Positions 1 through 8,571 of a stretch of 38,574 nt of DNA are shown in pieces. Numbering within the stretch: the first letter of the stretch is position 1; the number at the start of each line of letters is the position of its first letter. A program made the translations under genes and the position numbers. The notes below the pieces were generated by a model. It had not been told where the DNA came from. It did no database searches and saw only the letters and a program-made list of their open reading frames with translations. The stretch is from Photobacterium sp. JCM 19050 (GTDB lineage: Bacteria > Pseudomonadota > Gammaproteobacteria > Enterobacterales > Vibrionaceae): the NCBI GenBank assembly GCA_001310455.1, contig BAXG01000046.1, positions 1 to 38,574 of the forward strand, given 5' to 3'.

Positions 1-21
1 CCTTGAGGTGGTTTGGGTATA
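1..21 (-). repeat. Terminal copy of dispersed hairpin repeat (outer arm)
   Basis: The first 21 bases are the exact reverse complement of positions 38553-38573 at the other end of the window, and 18 of them recur (reverse complemented) at 3682-3699. The sequence is the outer arm of the 47-bp element seen complete at 17273-17319. The simplest reading is that the window is a contig that stops where a multi-copy repeat could not be resolved. Confidence 0.85.
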
Positions 22-70
22 GAGATCACATGATGAATACTTGCAGTATTGGTATAAGGCCGGGTGACTT

Positions 71-370
71 TTGAGTAAAAAGTTTAAGAAAAAGAAAATG
101 TTTCCCATGGATTTTTATGGTCAGGATAAAGAATGGCGGTTTATTGTCCGAGCACACAATGCAGGAGAAGTGCTTTCCGCATTGCTGTGGCAAAGCCGCC
201 TCTCAGTACGGAGAGCTGACTTTAATCTTCTGCATCTTGCTGATGAAATGTTCACCTACGAATCGGCTCGGTCTCTCGATGATATGGGATGTGCTCAACA
301 ACGTGTGCAAATATCTGTACGAGGTCCAATTGTCAGCGTTAAAAAGCTAATCGAGCATTATAAATTGTAA
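71..370 (+). CDS. Small basic protein of unknown function
   Basis: I do not recognise this 99-residue protein. Its N-terminus is very lysine-rich (residues 2-9). The remainder looks like a compact soluble alpha/beta domain with no cysteines in a metal-binding arrangement, no signal peptide and no membrane segment. The start is uncertain. The longest form begins with TTG at 71, while an in-frame ATG at 98 would remove the lysine-rich leader and give a 90-residue protein. The clear absence of a strong ribosome binding site in front of either start leaves this open. It lies between the window edge and a small membrane protein on the same strand, 43 bp downstream. No function can be assigned. Confidence 0.5.
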   Translation: MSKKFKKKKMFPMDFYGQDKEWRFIVRAHNAGEVLSALLWQSRLSVRRADFNLLHLADEMFTYESARSLDDMGCAQQRVQISVRGPIVSVKKLIEHYKL

Positions 371-485
371 CAATTAATCAACATTTTGTAATTGTTAACT
401 CATTAAAATAAAGGTGATTTATCTATTTTCCGGTTGTAATATGTGCGGAAAATACAAAAAACATTATGAAATCCCTAAATTATTA

Positions 486-863
486 ATGAGGCTCAACGTG
501 ATCTTAGTTGCTATTCTGTCCCTGTCAGTGCTCGGCAGCTTTTTAGCCGGCGAGCATTTTCATTCATACATGGCGGGTTTTTCCGTCGCTACTCTCTCTG
601 TTGGTGTGTGCTACTGGTTGGCGTTTCGTTCGACCAAATACCCTGAAATGGCATTTTTGCTGCTGTTGTGTGGATTGTTTGCCAAAATTTCACTCACAGT
701 AATCGGTGTTATGTGGGGACTTGAGCGCGATCTGATTGGTTCGCCATTTATCTTTGCACTGTCTTACCTGTTCTTTTCTATTGCTGCGACCTATTCGTAT
801 GCACGCTACCGAGACTTTGTTCAGACAAGAGTTCGCCAGCCTGCTTTGGTCCAGCCAGCTTAA
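486..863 (+). CDS. Small four-helix membrane protein, AtpI-like in outline
   Basis: The protein has about four hydrophobic segments of roughly 20 residues and ends in a short basic tail (ARYRDFVQTRVRQP). From the ATG at 486 it is 125 residues. In-frame alternatives are GTG at 414 and ATG at 441, which would add 24 or 15 polar residues containing two cysteines. I prefer 486 because the hydrophobic pattern then starts directly after the initiator. The layout of four helices with a lysine inside the third (FAKISLTVIG) resembles ATP synthase subunit I (AtpI) proteins, but this is only a topological likeness. No other atp gene is nearby, so a role in ATP synthase assembly is not supported. It is followed by a clear terminator. 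Confidence 0.55.
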   Translation: MRLNVILVAILSLSVLGSFLAGEHFHSYMAGFSVATLSVGVCYWLAFRSTKYPEMAFLLLLCGLFAKISLTVIGVMWGLERDLIGSPFIFALSYLFFSIAATYSYARYRDFVQTRVRQPALVQPA

Positions 864-895
864 ACGATTGTCGTTTTAAAAATCCGTATTCCGCG

Positions 896-919
896 GCCCC
901 TAAATAGGGGCTTTGTTTT
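896..919 (+). terminator. Rho-independent terminator
   Basis: A GCCCC/GGGGC stem encloses a six-base loop (TAAATA) and is followed by TTTGTTTT. It lies 33 bp after the stop of the small membrane protein gene and ends that transcription unit. Confidence 0.8.
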
Positions 920-1210
920 ATTGTTCCTTTCCTGTGACACCCCTACGACATCCTCACCAAAAACCATAAGTGGCAATCTTTTGTTACATATTATCCGGGG
1001 TCAGCAATTTGTCCTGGATTCAAGCGTCCCCGCAAGAAAAAGCCAGATGATGTAACCAATATCTTTCGTAATGGCAAGTTAATGATCTGTTTATTTGCTC
1101 TGAAGTAGATACATAATCTGATTTGACTTGAATTGATGGTGTGATAACGCTAACTTAAAAATGTAGCGCAAATGTTAATTCCGAGTTCTCGTGAAATTAA
1201 GGATGAAAAT
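920..1210. other. Intergenic region, promoter region of the dioxygenase gene
   Basis: About 290 bp without a credible gene on either strand. It is AT-rich towards its right end. A TTGACT hexamer at 1123-1128 could be a -35 element, but I see no convincing -10 at the right distance. No strong hairpin or repeat was found beyond the terminator at its left border. Confidence 0.5.
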
Positions 1211-1852
1211 ATGGGCACGGACAAATCGACACTGGTGAATCTTTCAAATATCGAGGAAGCCACAGTTATTGAGATGCAGCCATCGTTTGAGCGACTCCCA
1301 AAAACTGCACATGCGGATGGAGCATACCGCCTCAGGCGTTTTTCTGCGGTATTGTTTCACCGCTCAGCGTTGAAAATCCTCCGAGAAAATCAGTTCGTCC
1401 AATCTTCTTCAGTTAATCATTTTCAGGGAGATGTCGTTCGAGAATTCGAAGGTATTGAGGTATCGCTCCTTAAATCTGATGCGATGCTCAAAGTATGCTC
1501 ATTGTTTGCCGAAAACGCGGGATTATCGGAAGGGGAAAAGATCGAAATTCACCAAATTCGAATACTGGCAGATGGGGACGCTGTTCCTGCTGCTCCAGAA
1601 GGGATTCACCAAGACGGGTTCAACCACGTCGCGGTTGTCGCGGTGAACAGATTAAATGCGGTTGGTGGCGAATTTCAAGTTTTTCGCGACCCGGCTTCTC
1701 TTCCTATATTAAATCTGACATTGAGCAACGGCGAGGTTGCTTTGGTCAACGATGAGGCAATGTGGCATTACGCAGCTCCGCTCAAACCAATAGATAGCAG
1801 TAAACCAGCCGTTTGGGATCTCTTCGTTCTGACTGCCGGGGGGAAAGACTAA
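1211..1852 (+). CDS. 2-oxoglutarate/Fe(II) dioxygenase, amino-acid hydroxylase type (PF10014-like)
   Basis: The 213-residue protein matches the 2OG-Fe dioxygenase family typified by Bacillus L-isoleucine 4-hydroxylase (IDO). The family signature is visible at residues 112-136, with the motif PAPEG-x-HxDG present as PAAPEGIHQDGF. H133 and D135 give the HxD half of the iron triad, and H186 (in AMWHYAAPL) is the likely distal histidine. Family knowledge suggests hydroxylation of a free aliphatic amino acid with 2-oxoglutarate as co-substrate; the actual substrate cannot be read from sequence. I chose ATG 1211 over ATG 1172 because AAGGA lies seven bases upstream. The stop codon overlaps the start of the downstream aminotransferase (TAATG), so the two are probably translationally coupled and act in one pathway. 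Confidence 0.8.
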   Translation: MGTDKSTLVNLSNIEEATVIEMQPSFERLPKTAHADGAYRLRRFSAVLFHRSALKILRENQFVQSSSVNHFQGDVVREFEGIEVSLLKSDAMLKVCSLFAENAGLSEGEKIEIHQIRILADGDAVPAAPEGIHQDGFNHVAVVAVNRLNAVGGEFQVFRDPASLPILNLTLSNGEVALVNDEAMWHYAAPLKPIDSSKPAVWDLFVLTAGGKD

Positions 1853-3082
1853 TGGAACTGGGTGCCATACGTTCGCAATTTCCTGCACTGCTTCAACAGG
1901 TAGATGAGCAACCGGTTTATTTTTTTGACGGTCCCGGTGGGGCGCAAGTTTCGTCGCGGGTGCTTGATGCGATGACCGGATATCTTAAAAAAGGAAATGC
2001 CAACCTTGGCGGACGGTTTTTTTCCGGATATGCCACTGATAACATGATGGCGAACGCTAGGTCAGCAGCAGCAACTTTTCTTCATGCGGCTTCTCCTGAG
2101 AATATCGTCTTTGGCGCCAATATGACCACTCTTTGTTTCAGCCTGAGCAGGGCAATAAGCCGTGAGTGGAAGCCTGGTGACGAAGTGATTGTGAGTGAGC
2201 TGGATCATTACAGCAATGTTTCCAGTTGGGAACATGCTGCCCGGGACAGAGGCGTAGTGGTCAAAAAGGTGCGCGTGAACCCGGATGACTGTTCAATTGA
2301 TGTTGAGCATTTTCTCTCCTTGTTGTCGACACAAACCAAGCTCGTTGCTTTTACTTTGGCTTCAAATGTCACGGGTACACTGGCTGACGCAAAAGCCATT
2401 ATCCGTGCAGCGAGATCAGTCGGTGCTGCCACATTTATCGATGCGGTACATTATGCTCCCCATCAAAGGTAAATGTGCAAGAGTTGGAGTGTGATTTCCT
2501 GCTGTGTTCAGCGTATAAATTTTACGGTCCTCACCTTGGAATTGCTTACGTCTCTGAGCCGTGGCTGACTGCGCTTAAACCATACAAGGTTGAGCCGGCA
2601 ACTGATATTGGCCCAGGTCGTTTTGAAACCGGGACCCAAAGTTTCGAAGCGTTAGCGGGCTTTGTGGAAACAGTCGGGTATCTTGCTGACTTGGTGATCG
2701 ACGACCCTGATGTTTCGCTTGCTGATCGTTTGCAGGCCAGTTACAACTGGATTGCCGAACATGAGCAATTGCTGAGCGCCAGGTTTTTACGTTGGATTGC
2801 CGCCAAAAGCAATGTGACGATGTACGGTTGCCCCTCAGCAAACCATGACATTCGTACACCTACATTTGCATTCAGTGTTGAAGGATTTCATCCGAATGAT
2901 ATTGCCATGCATTTAGGTAAGAAAAACATGTGTGTCTGGGCGGGACATTTTTATGCACAGGGCTGATTGAGCAGTTGGGCTTAATGGAGACCGGAGGAGT
3001 GGTGCGCGTCGGTTTCATGCACTACAACACGACGGATGAAATTGACGCGCTTTGCCTGGCGTTAGATGAGATCATCACCTGA
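1852..3082 (+). CDS. Class V aminotransferase / cysteine desulfurase-like protein (VC1184 subfamily), two frameshifts
   Basis: PLP enzyme of about 410 residues, resembling the cysteine-desulfurase-like VC1184 subfamily (TIGR01976). The cofactor-binding aspartate is in FIDAVHYAPH (D197) and the Schiff-base lysine in SAYKFYGPHLG (about K223). The reading frame is broken twice: near 2467 (CATCAAAGGTAAAT, repaired by one more A) and near 2963 (CACAGGGCTGATT, one base missing before LIEQLGLMETGG). With both repaired the protein runs without a gap to the TGA at 3080-3082 and has the family's usual length. I therefore regard the shifts as sequence errors. Start ATG 1852 follows a strong GGGGGGAAAG and overlaps the dioxygenase stop. 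Probable role: transamination, elimination or desulfuration of an amino acid made or used by the upstream dioxygenase (inference). Confidence 0.8.
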
Positions 3083-3097
3083 CAGCTGATTAACCCA

Positions 3098-3601
3098 CTA
3101 ACCGTAATGATTCAGAAACGGTTCAAAGTGAGCATCATAAGTCAGGGCTTGGATTGGGCCCTGATATTTCAGCAACCACTGAGAGTTAGTACAGTTGCTG
3201 ATACCAATGATCGTCTGAACAAGAAGCTTGAAATCTGTTGTCCAGCGCGCTTTTTCGGATGCCGTAAAGTGCTCTTGGTATTGGGCGATATGATGCTCTA
3301 CCCACCAATATGCTCCTTGGATGAAAGGCTTCATAATACTTTTCGCGAGTGCTATTTCGTCTTCTGTTCCTCTGAAGGGATGCTGCTCTGCGAGCGGCTT
3401 TCCTTGCGTCGCAGCTACGTAGTTTGTGCTGTATTGGTATAGCGCAAACTGGAGCGATGAAACCGAATCACAGTGTTTTAAAGGAAGTGTGGTAAGTGCA
3501 ATATGTTTGTGCTGAGAGCGGTACATATCTGTTATGCGTTTCCCTGGCAGCAACTTATCAATGACATACAGCAGATCGATGGCTATTGCGTGATCGCTCA
3601 A
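3098..3601 (-). CDS. Conserved-looking protein of unknown function
   Basis: I do not recognise this 167-residue protein. It appears soluble, alpha-helical and rich in aromatic and histidine residues, with no signal peptide and no obvious catalytic motif. Residues 40-110 contain several W/Y/H-rich helices (GAYWWVEHHIAQYQEHF). The start is TTG at 3601, supported by AGGGA seven bases upstream; no ATG near the N-terminus would serve better. It converges on the aminotransferase gene, with only 15 bp between the stops and no visible terminator. The upstream 310 bp contain a dispersed repeat. Function and partners are unknown. Confidence 0.6.
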   Translation of the reverse strand: MSDHAIAIDLLYVIDKLLPGKRITDMYRSQHKHIALTTLPLKHCDSVSSLQFALYQYSTNYVAATQGKPLAEQHPFRGTEDEIALAKSIMKPFIQGAYWWVEHHIAQYQEHFTASEKARWTTDFKLLVQTIIGISNCTNSQWLLKYQGPIQALTYDAHFEPFLNHYG

Positions 3602-3681
3602 AGTTATATCCCTAAAACGTCTGAAGCTGAGACACAGTATAGGCGTATGGGCCTGAAGTGTTAATAGTTTTCAATGATTAA

Positions 3682-3717
3682 ACCCAAACCACCTCAAGGT
3701 GCAGGTGTCAGCGAGAG
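3682..3717 (+). repeat. Dispersed hairpin repeat, partly decayed copy
   Basis: This copy aligns with the reverse complement of 17273-17319: ACCCAA-x-CCACCTCAAG, then TGCAG, then TCAGCGAGAG, with four or five substitutions. Its right arm has decayed after GAGAG, so the full hairpin can no longer form. It occupies the 311-bp gap (3602-3912) between two minus-strand genes; nothing else recognisable lies in that gap. Confidence 0.8.
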
Positions 3718-3912
3718 TTGTTTGACTGTCAGTCAACGCGATGTTTTTACGATGTTGTGGCTCCAAATCAAGAAACCAGAACAGTACCGCAAGATGAGAG
3801 CCTGTCAAACTCGCCCTTAGGGAGTGTTTAAGTGCGCCTGCTTCTTTGTCAAATACCTTTGAAAGGGATACAGGTATTTTCCTTGAATTTAACGCACTGA
3901 AATCACAAAGAA

Positions 3913-5319
3913 TTAAGCATCGTGAGGCGATTTGGGTAATATATTTTCATGTTGCGATATAACCGCGCTCTCTTTGATGCCATTAGTTGCTGCACCAGAT
4001 TTTGATTGTTTCTTAGCATCGTACATGAGCAAATCCACCCGGTTTAAGATGGTATCCGGCGAAGCATCCCGCTTATCAAACAGGCTGCATCCAATTGATG
4101 CCGAGACATCCAGTGTAAGCGAATCGATTTGAAAAGGGGTAGCGAAGCAAGCGACCAGATGCTCGGAAATATGTTGTATCTGCTCGTTCTTAGCCTGGCC
4201 CAGGTTCAACTCCACCATAAGAACAAACTCGTCACCACCCAGTCGCGCCAGAACATCATGTTTACGCGTATTGTCGTTTATGCGGTTGACAACCTCTCTG
4301 AGAACCCCGTCTCCCACAAGGTGACCGTGATTGTCATTAATGTCTTTGAAGTTGTTGAGGTCGATTAGGAAAATGCACCCTGCAAGTCCGTCAGTTCGTT
4401 TGCATTTGGACAGGCAGTCTGAAACGGTATTGATGAGATGACGCCGATTGTATGCTCCGGTGAGGAAATCGCGACTGGCTTGTTCCTGCAGGCGTTCTTG
4501 GTATTCGATGAGACGCGATATGTCACTGGCACTGACAATCGCACCATGGACTTTACCCCGGATATCTCTATATGGGGTCATTGTTGTTTCAATCGCGAAT
4601 AAAGAACCATCGTTTTTCCGGCTTTTGTAAATAAAATCTATATTTTTACCTTTAAAAGCCATATCCAATTTCTTCTTCAGGACTTTTTTAAAAGCATCTT
4701 GCCCGTGGTATTTTTCAATATGTTGTCCGACCATCTCTTCAGGTTCGGTATTAAATAAATCCCTGAACCCGCTTGATACAACCCTATAGCAATAGCTTTT
4801 ATCAATAAATGCAATCAGGTGCTTACATTGGGAGATGATTTCTGTGTGAATATTGTATTCAAAAGACGAGTCTAAAGATTTAATTTCATGCGCAAAGGAG
4901 GGCATGAATAAATTCATCTTTTCTTGAATGACTTGATCGTTTTTACCGTGGTTACCCGTGTTAAACGTAACAATCAGGCCGAATGTACTTCCCAGCATGT
5001 CAGTCAAACGTTTTGTCGCAAAACTTACACAACTGATTGGTAATCCGAATAGATTTTCAGCAGCGTGTGTTCCAATATTTGCCGCAACATAATCAAGATC
5101 ATAGCTGTAATTATCTAATATGCTGGACAGGTGCTCTATGTTTAGCGTCACCTGAAATGGGTAGGTGACGTGTGGAATGTTGTAGCCGCCAACGACATCA
5201 AATTGCATGTTTGAGTGAGTGTTGAGCAAAACAATTGCAGCGTCAGTTTGACATTGACTGCATAGCTGCTCACAAAGTGACGAAATATACTGATTTGCGT
5301 CCGATTTTATACTTTTCAT
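3913..5319 (-). CDS. PAS-GGDEF diguanylate cyclase
   Basis: The 468-residue protein has three parts: an N-terminal GAF-like region (about 1-145) of uncertain assignment, a PAS domain (about 150-275) and a GGDEF domain (about 280-440). The catalytic signature is intact (GGDEF, 361-365), as is the product-inhibition I-site RxxD five residues upstream (RKHD, 352-355). It should therefore make c-di-GMP and be subject to feedback inhibition. No membrane segment or signal peptide is seen, so it is a cytoplasmic sensor-cyclase; the ligand of the N-terminal region is unknown. ATG 5319 has AGGG at a suitable distance. It is a single-gene unit with no EAL or receiver partner nearby. Confidence 0.92.
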   Translation of the reverse strand: MKSIKSDANQYISSLCEQLCSQCQTDAAIVLLNTHSNMQFDVVGGYNIPHVTYPFQVTLNIEHLSSILDNYSYDLDYVAANIGTHAAENLFGLPISCVSFATKRLTDMLGSTFGLIVTFNTGNHGKNDQVIQEKMNLFMPSFAHEIKSLDSSFEYNIHTEIISQCKHLIAFIDKSYCYRVVSSGFRDLFNTEPEEMVGQHIEKYHGQDAFKKVLKKKLDMAFKGKNIDFIYKSRKNDGSLFAIETTMTPYRDIRGKVHGAIVSASDISRLIEYQERLQEQASRDFLTGAYNRRHLINTVSDCLSKCKRTDGLAGCIFLIDLNNFKDINDNHGHLVGDGVLREVVNRINDNTRKHDVLARLGGDEFVLMVELNLGQAKNEQIQHISEHLVACFATPFQIDSLTLDVSASIGCSLFDKRDASPDTILNRVDLLMYDAKKQSKSGAATNGIKESAVISQHENILPKSPHDA

Positions 5320-5511
5320 AATGACATCCCTAGCCAGTCATTAAGCAGCTTTTGTGTTTTATCTTCTATTAATATATGACACACAAAAGTGGGCTTGTAT
5401 GTATTTTTCCATACACCCAAAATGAATATGCGCTAAATGTCACACGAGAGTGAAAGGATGGGAATTTATTTGTGTTTGATTTAGTAAATATCTTATTTGT
5501 GAGACGTGAAT

Positions 5512-6429
5512 TTAGTTATTGATACCTAAAATCCAGGATTCGAATAGTTTGCTCTCTATTGAATTTGTTTTGTTGATTAAATAGTAACCAGCATGGGCTT
5601 GTATAGGATTGAACGGTCTGAATAACATCGAATTTTCGTATTTACCGATTAAAGCCATCCTTCCCATTGCGATTCCAATCCCCGCTTCTGAAGCGGCCAT
5701 TGCCATATCTGTTCTGTTGAAATAGTGAGAGGTGGCATCTTCCGGGTAAGGGATGTTGTTGCGCTGAAACCAGAAACGCCATTCTTGATCGGGTGATGCA
5801 TCTGGCCATGGCTGGGCATCATGGAGTAACGTCGCGCTGTTCCACGCAGGCAATGTTTGCCAGTCTGTGTCCGCGTTCATTTGTCCTGACATTACCGGGG
5901 TAATGTACTCTTCCAAAAACATTTTTGCTGATGGGTTAGGGTGTGGGTGCCGCTGGTAATCGATGATGATGTCTACATCCTCTGCGCGTTCATCAACCAG
6001 ACTTCCCTCCGCAAATGTTATGACTCTGATTTCGGGGTTCAACTTATAAAACGCCGGAAGCCTCGGAGAAAGCCATTTCAGTGCGAATGAGGGTGTTAAG
6101 CGCAGTTTTACTGTCCGGGTTTCAGCTGCGGTTTTTCTAAAACTGGCGATCACACTGTCGAGTTCTTGCAAGCAGTGTTGACTGCAAACTAATAGCTTTT
6201 CACCGTTTGTGGTAAGCGAAATTCCTCTGTGTGTCCGGTGAAACAAAGAAACACCGAGCAGACTTTCAAGTTGCTTCATTTGCTGACTTATCGCACCGGT
6301 TGTCAGATGACAGGATTTAGCAGCCTTTGTGAAGCTCTTCTCTCTGGCCGAGATACAAAAAGCCGGTAATAAAGCCAGAATTTGCCCTTTAATCAATGAG
6401 TCAACCCAGAGTTTAAAATTTCTAAACAC
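5512..6429 (-). CDS. LysR-family regulator, DsdC/GcvA-like
   Basis: A 305-residue LysR-type regulator. The winged HTH lies at about residues 18-75 (AFCISAREKSFTKAAKSC, then ISQQMKQLESLLGVSLFHR), followed by a type-2 periplasmic-binding effector domain. The C-terminal half, with TLLHDAQPWPDASPDQEWRF and later GIGIAMGRMALIGK, is very similar in pattern to E. coli DsdC, the D-serine-responsive activator, and to GcvA. It is divergent from the D-amino-acid dehydrogenase gene with 73 bp between the starts. This is the usual arrangement for a LysR regulator and its target, so it probably senses the substrate of that enzyme (inference). Confidence 0.9.
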   Translation of the reverse strand: MFRNFKLWVDSLIKGQILALLPAFCISAREKSFTKAAKSCHLTTGAISQQMKQLESLLGVSLFHRTHRGISLTTNGEKLLVCSQHCLQELDSVIASFRKTAAETRTVKLRLTPSFALKWLSPRLPAFYKLNPEIRVITFAEGSLVDERAEDVDIIIDYQRHPHPNPSAKMFLEEYITPVMSGQMNADTDWQTLPAWNSATLLHDAQPWPDASPDQEWRFWFQRNNIPYPEDATSHYFNRTDMAMAASEAGIGIAMGRMALIGKYENSMLFRPFNPIQAHAGYYLINKTNSIESKLFESWILGINN

Positions 6430-6502
6430 AGTATTTAGCAGGTTTCGTTTGTTGCATCAATGTAAATCAATAATGATGACTTCCAGTTAACAGGAGGGGC
6501 AA
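6430..6502. promoter_or_regulatory. Divergent promoter region, LysR gene and dadA-like gene
   Basis: This 73-bp region must hold both promoters. It contains a direct repeat, ATCAAT-N4-ATCAAT (about 6455-6470), which could be part of a LysR binding site, though a clean T-N11-A palindrome is not evident. The right end carries the strong ribosome binding site ACAGGAGGGG of the dehydrogenase gene. Confidence 0.45.
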
Positions 6503-7756
6503 ATGAAAGTTGTAATATTGGGTGCCGGTGTGATTGGCGTGACGACGGCGTGGTTCCTGAACAGAAAGGGACTCGATGTGACGGTTATTGATCGCCAGTC
6601 TGGCAGCGCACTGGAAACCAGTAAAGCCAATGCGGGCCAGATTTCTTATGGATACTCGGCGCCGTGGGCTGCACCGGGTATACCATTTAAAGCTGCGAAG
6701 TGGCTTATGCAGACTCACGCCCCTCTTGCGATAATGCCATCTCTGAAAACTGAGCAGTGGCAATGGATGTCACAAATGTTGCGGGAGTGCACAAAATCTC
6801 GCTACAACCGCAATAAATCAAGAATGCTGCGCCTTGCCAACTATTCAAAACGGTCTTTAGCAGAGCTTAAAGCGGAAACCGGTATTGAATATGAAGGGCG
6901 GCAAAAAGGTTTGCTGCAGATCTTCAGAACAGAACAACAAGTAAAGGCGGCGGAAAAGGATACTACAGCCCTGACGGATGCCGGGACTCATTACGCGCTT
7001 CTTGACCGGGAAGGCTGTATTGCCCGGGAACCGGCTCTAAGTCCGGTTTCCGGTAAACTGGTTGGGGGGTTATATTTGCCGGGTGATGAAACCGGGGACT
7101 GTCACCTGTTTACCCAAAATCTGGCCCGGCTTTGTGAGGCTCATGGTGTTACTTTTTCCTATGGGGAGGATGTGCAAGAAATTGTCTGCAAGCATGGAAA
7201 ATTTGACTCAATCCAAACCTCTTTCTCTCGCTACAAAGCAGATTATTGTGTTGTGGCGATGGGCAGTTTTTCGAGGAACATGGTTAAACCGCTTGGCATT
7301 TCTTTGCCTACCTACCCGGTGAAAGGGTATTCGCTGACGATGGCGCTGGATAACCCCGATGCAGCACCTCAATCTACAGTCATGGATGAAACGAACAAGA
7401 TTGCGCTGACCCGGTTCAATAACCGGCTTCGGATCGCCGGGACGGCTGAACTGAACGGCTTTGATATGTCCCTTTCCTCTACACGGCGCGAAACCATTGC
7501 CCGTGTTGTCAGGGATCTGTTTCCTGACGCTGGGAATATTGATAAAGCAGACTTTTGGTGCGGGCTTCGCCCGATGACACCGGATGGAACGCCGATTATC
7601 GGGGAAACTATACCGGGATTATTCCTCAATACCGGCCATGGAACACTGGGTTGGACGATGGCATGTGGTTCAGGAAAGCTGGTTTCTGATTTGGTTACCG
7701 GCTCCAAGCCAGACATTGAGGCGGGAGACTTCAACTTGTCTCGATACCTGTCGTGA
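6503..7756 (+). CDS. dadA: D-amino-acid dehydrogenase (DadA-type FAD oxidoreductase)
   Basis: The 417-residue flavoprotein belongs to the DAO/DadA family. The N-terminal dinucleotide fold is clear (VVILGAGVIGVTTAWFLNRKG, residues 3-23, with GxGxxG), followed by the acidic ribose-binding residue in VTVIDRQ. The family motif ANAGQISYGYSAPWAAPG at about 46-63 and the C-terminal GLRPMTPDGTPIIG, with NTGHGTLGWTMACGSGK after it, are those of DadA proteins. The expected reaction is oxidative deamination of D-amino acids to 2-oxo acids, with electrons passed to the respiratory chain. There is no alr/dadX racemase next to it, unlike classical dad operons. The divergent DsdC/GcvA-like regulator suggests induction by its substrate. 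The length is typical and the frame is intact. Confidence 0.9.
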   Translation: MKVVILGAGVIGVTTAWFLNRKGLDVTVIDRQSGSALETSKANAGQISYGYSAPWAAPGIPFKAAKWLMQTHAPLAIMPSLKTEQWQWMSQMLRECTKSRYNRNKSRMLRLANYSKRSLAELKAETGIEYEGRQKGLLQIFRTEQQVKAAEKDTTALTDAGTHYALLDREGCIAREPALSPVSGKLVGGLYLPGDETGDCHLFTQNLARLCEAHGVTFSYGEDVQEIVCKHGKFDSIQTSFSRYKADYCVVAMGSFSRNMVKPLGISLPTYPVKGYSLTMALDNPDAAPQSTVMDETNKIALTRFNNRLRIAGTAELNGFDMSLSSTRRETIARVVRDLFPDAGNIDKADFWCGLRPMTPDGTPIIGETIPGLFLNTGHGTLGWTMACGSGKLVSDLVTGSKPDIEAGDFNLSRYLS

Positions 7757-7843
7757 ACCTTCTACGGTCTTATGGCAGGTGGCAAAGAGTTGGACGTTTT
7801 AATACCCCCCGATGCTAATGCAGCGATTTGGTATCTGATTCGA

Positions 7844-8422
7844 TTACCGGAAAACCTGCCCGCCGACCATCACGGTGTCAGGTACTGTTTTGATTTTGGT
7901 GCCGCGTAAATAGAGATTTCCGCTGACTTTCAGGTCGGGTGGTAATTCTGTTATCTGGGTATTGGCGAGGTACAAATTTCCATCGACATTCAGCCGACGG
8001 GGAAGATTGGTCAGCGGAGTGTTGGTGACACTGAGATCCCCGTTTACTCTCATCCCTCCGGGCAGTCTCCTGATAAACGTACCTGAAAGGTCTATATAAC
8101 CACCGACCCGGATATTGGGGTAACGGCGAAGTGGGGTATAGGCTGCGTTTAGGTATCCACCAACTTCGAGGTTGTCAGGCAATGTGCTTATCCTGCTCCC
8201 TTCTATGTCCAGATAACCCTTTGTCACCAGGCCCGGCGGAAGTTGGGTCAGTTTGCTATTACGTATTTTAATGTTGCCGTAGTTGTCGATAAAACCGTGA
8301 AGGCGTAATTCCGCTATAAAACTTATACGCGCTTCTTCTTCGGCATGAACCGTGTTGACAAAGCCTACCTCCGACAAAAAGAGGCAAAAAGCCAGAAGTA
8401 GTGAAGTACGCCGGACCGTCAT
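7844..8422 (-). CDS. Exported repeat protein, seven 20-residue LRR-like repeats
   Basis: A 192-residue protein from ATG 8422. I chose this start over ATG 8482 because it places a normal signal peptide at the N-terminus (basic MTVRR, hydrophobic core, probable cleavage after VHA before EEE). The mature part is about seven tandem 20-residue repeats with consensus G-x-L-x-L-x-x-T-x-I-x-x-L-P-x-x-L-x-V-x, for example GNLYLANTQITELPPDLKVS. Such repeats form a right-handed solenoid with an LRR-like face, usually a protein- or surface-binding scaffold. The protein is probably periplasmic or secreted. Its function is unknown. It lies alone between dadA (convergent) and the desaturase gene (same strand, separated by a terminator). 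Confidence 0.75.
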   Translation of the reverse strand: MTVRRTSLLLAFCLFLSEVGFVNTVHAEEEARISFIAELRLHGFIDNYGNIKIRNSKLTQLPPGLVTKGYLDIEGSRISTLPDNLEVGGYLNAAYTPLRRYPNIRVGGYIDLSGTFIRRLPGGMRVNGDLSVTNTPLTNLPRRLNVDGNLYLANTQITELPPDLKVSGNLYLRGTKIKTVPDTVMVGGQVFR

Positions 8423-8525
8423 TGATGTGGTTTTACCATTAAATGAGAGAGTTATGCTGATGATAGTACAAAGCGGGTACAAACCTGAAGGTAAAGGTCG
8501 CTAAATCGTTCTCCAGTGAAAAGTA

Positions 8526-8551
8526 AAACCGGTGTCGCTGGACACCGGTTT
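8526..8551 (-). terminator. Rho-independent terminator of the desaturase gene
   Basis: A perfect 11-bp stem (AAACCGGTGTC / GACACCGGTTT) with a four-base loop. Read on the minus strand it is followed by TACTTTT, 20 bp after the desaturase stop. Confidence 0.8.
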
Positions 8552-8571
8552 CTATCAATTCGTTTGGCCTT

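Noticed and set aside
1123..1151. Sigma-70 promoter before the dioxygenase gene
   Set aside because: TTGACT is present but no -10 hexamer of adequate quality lies 16-18 bp downstream.
1852..3082. Aminotransferase as a real pseudogene
   Set aside because: Both breaks are single-base losses with conserved motifs on each side, the same pattern as in many essential-looking genes of this window.
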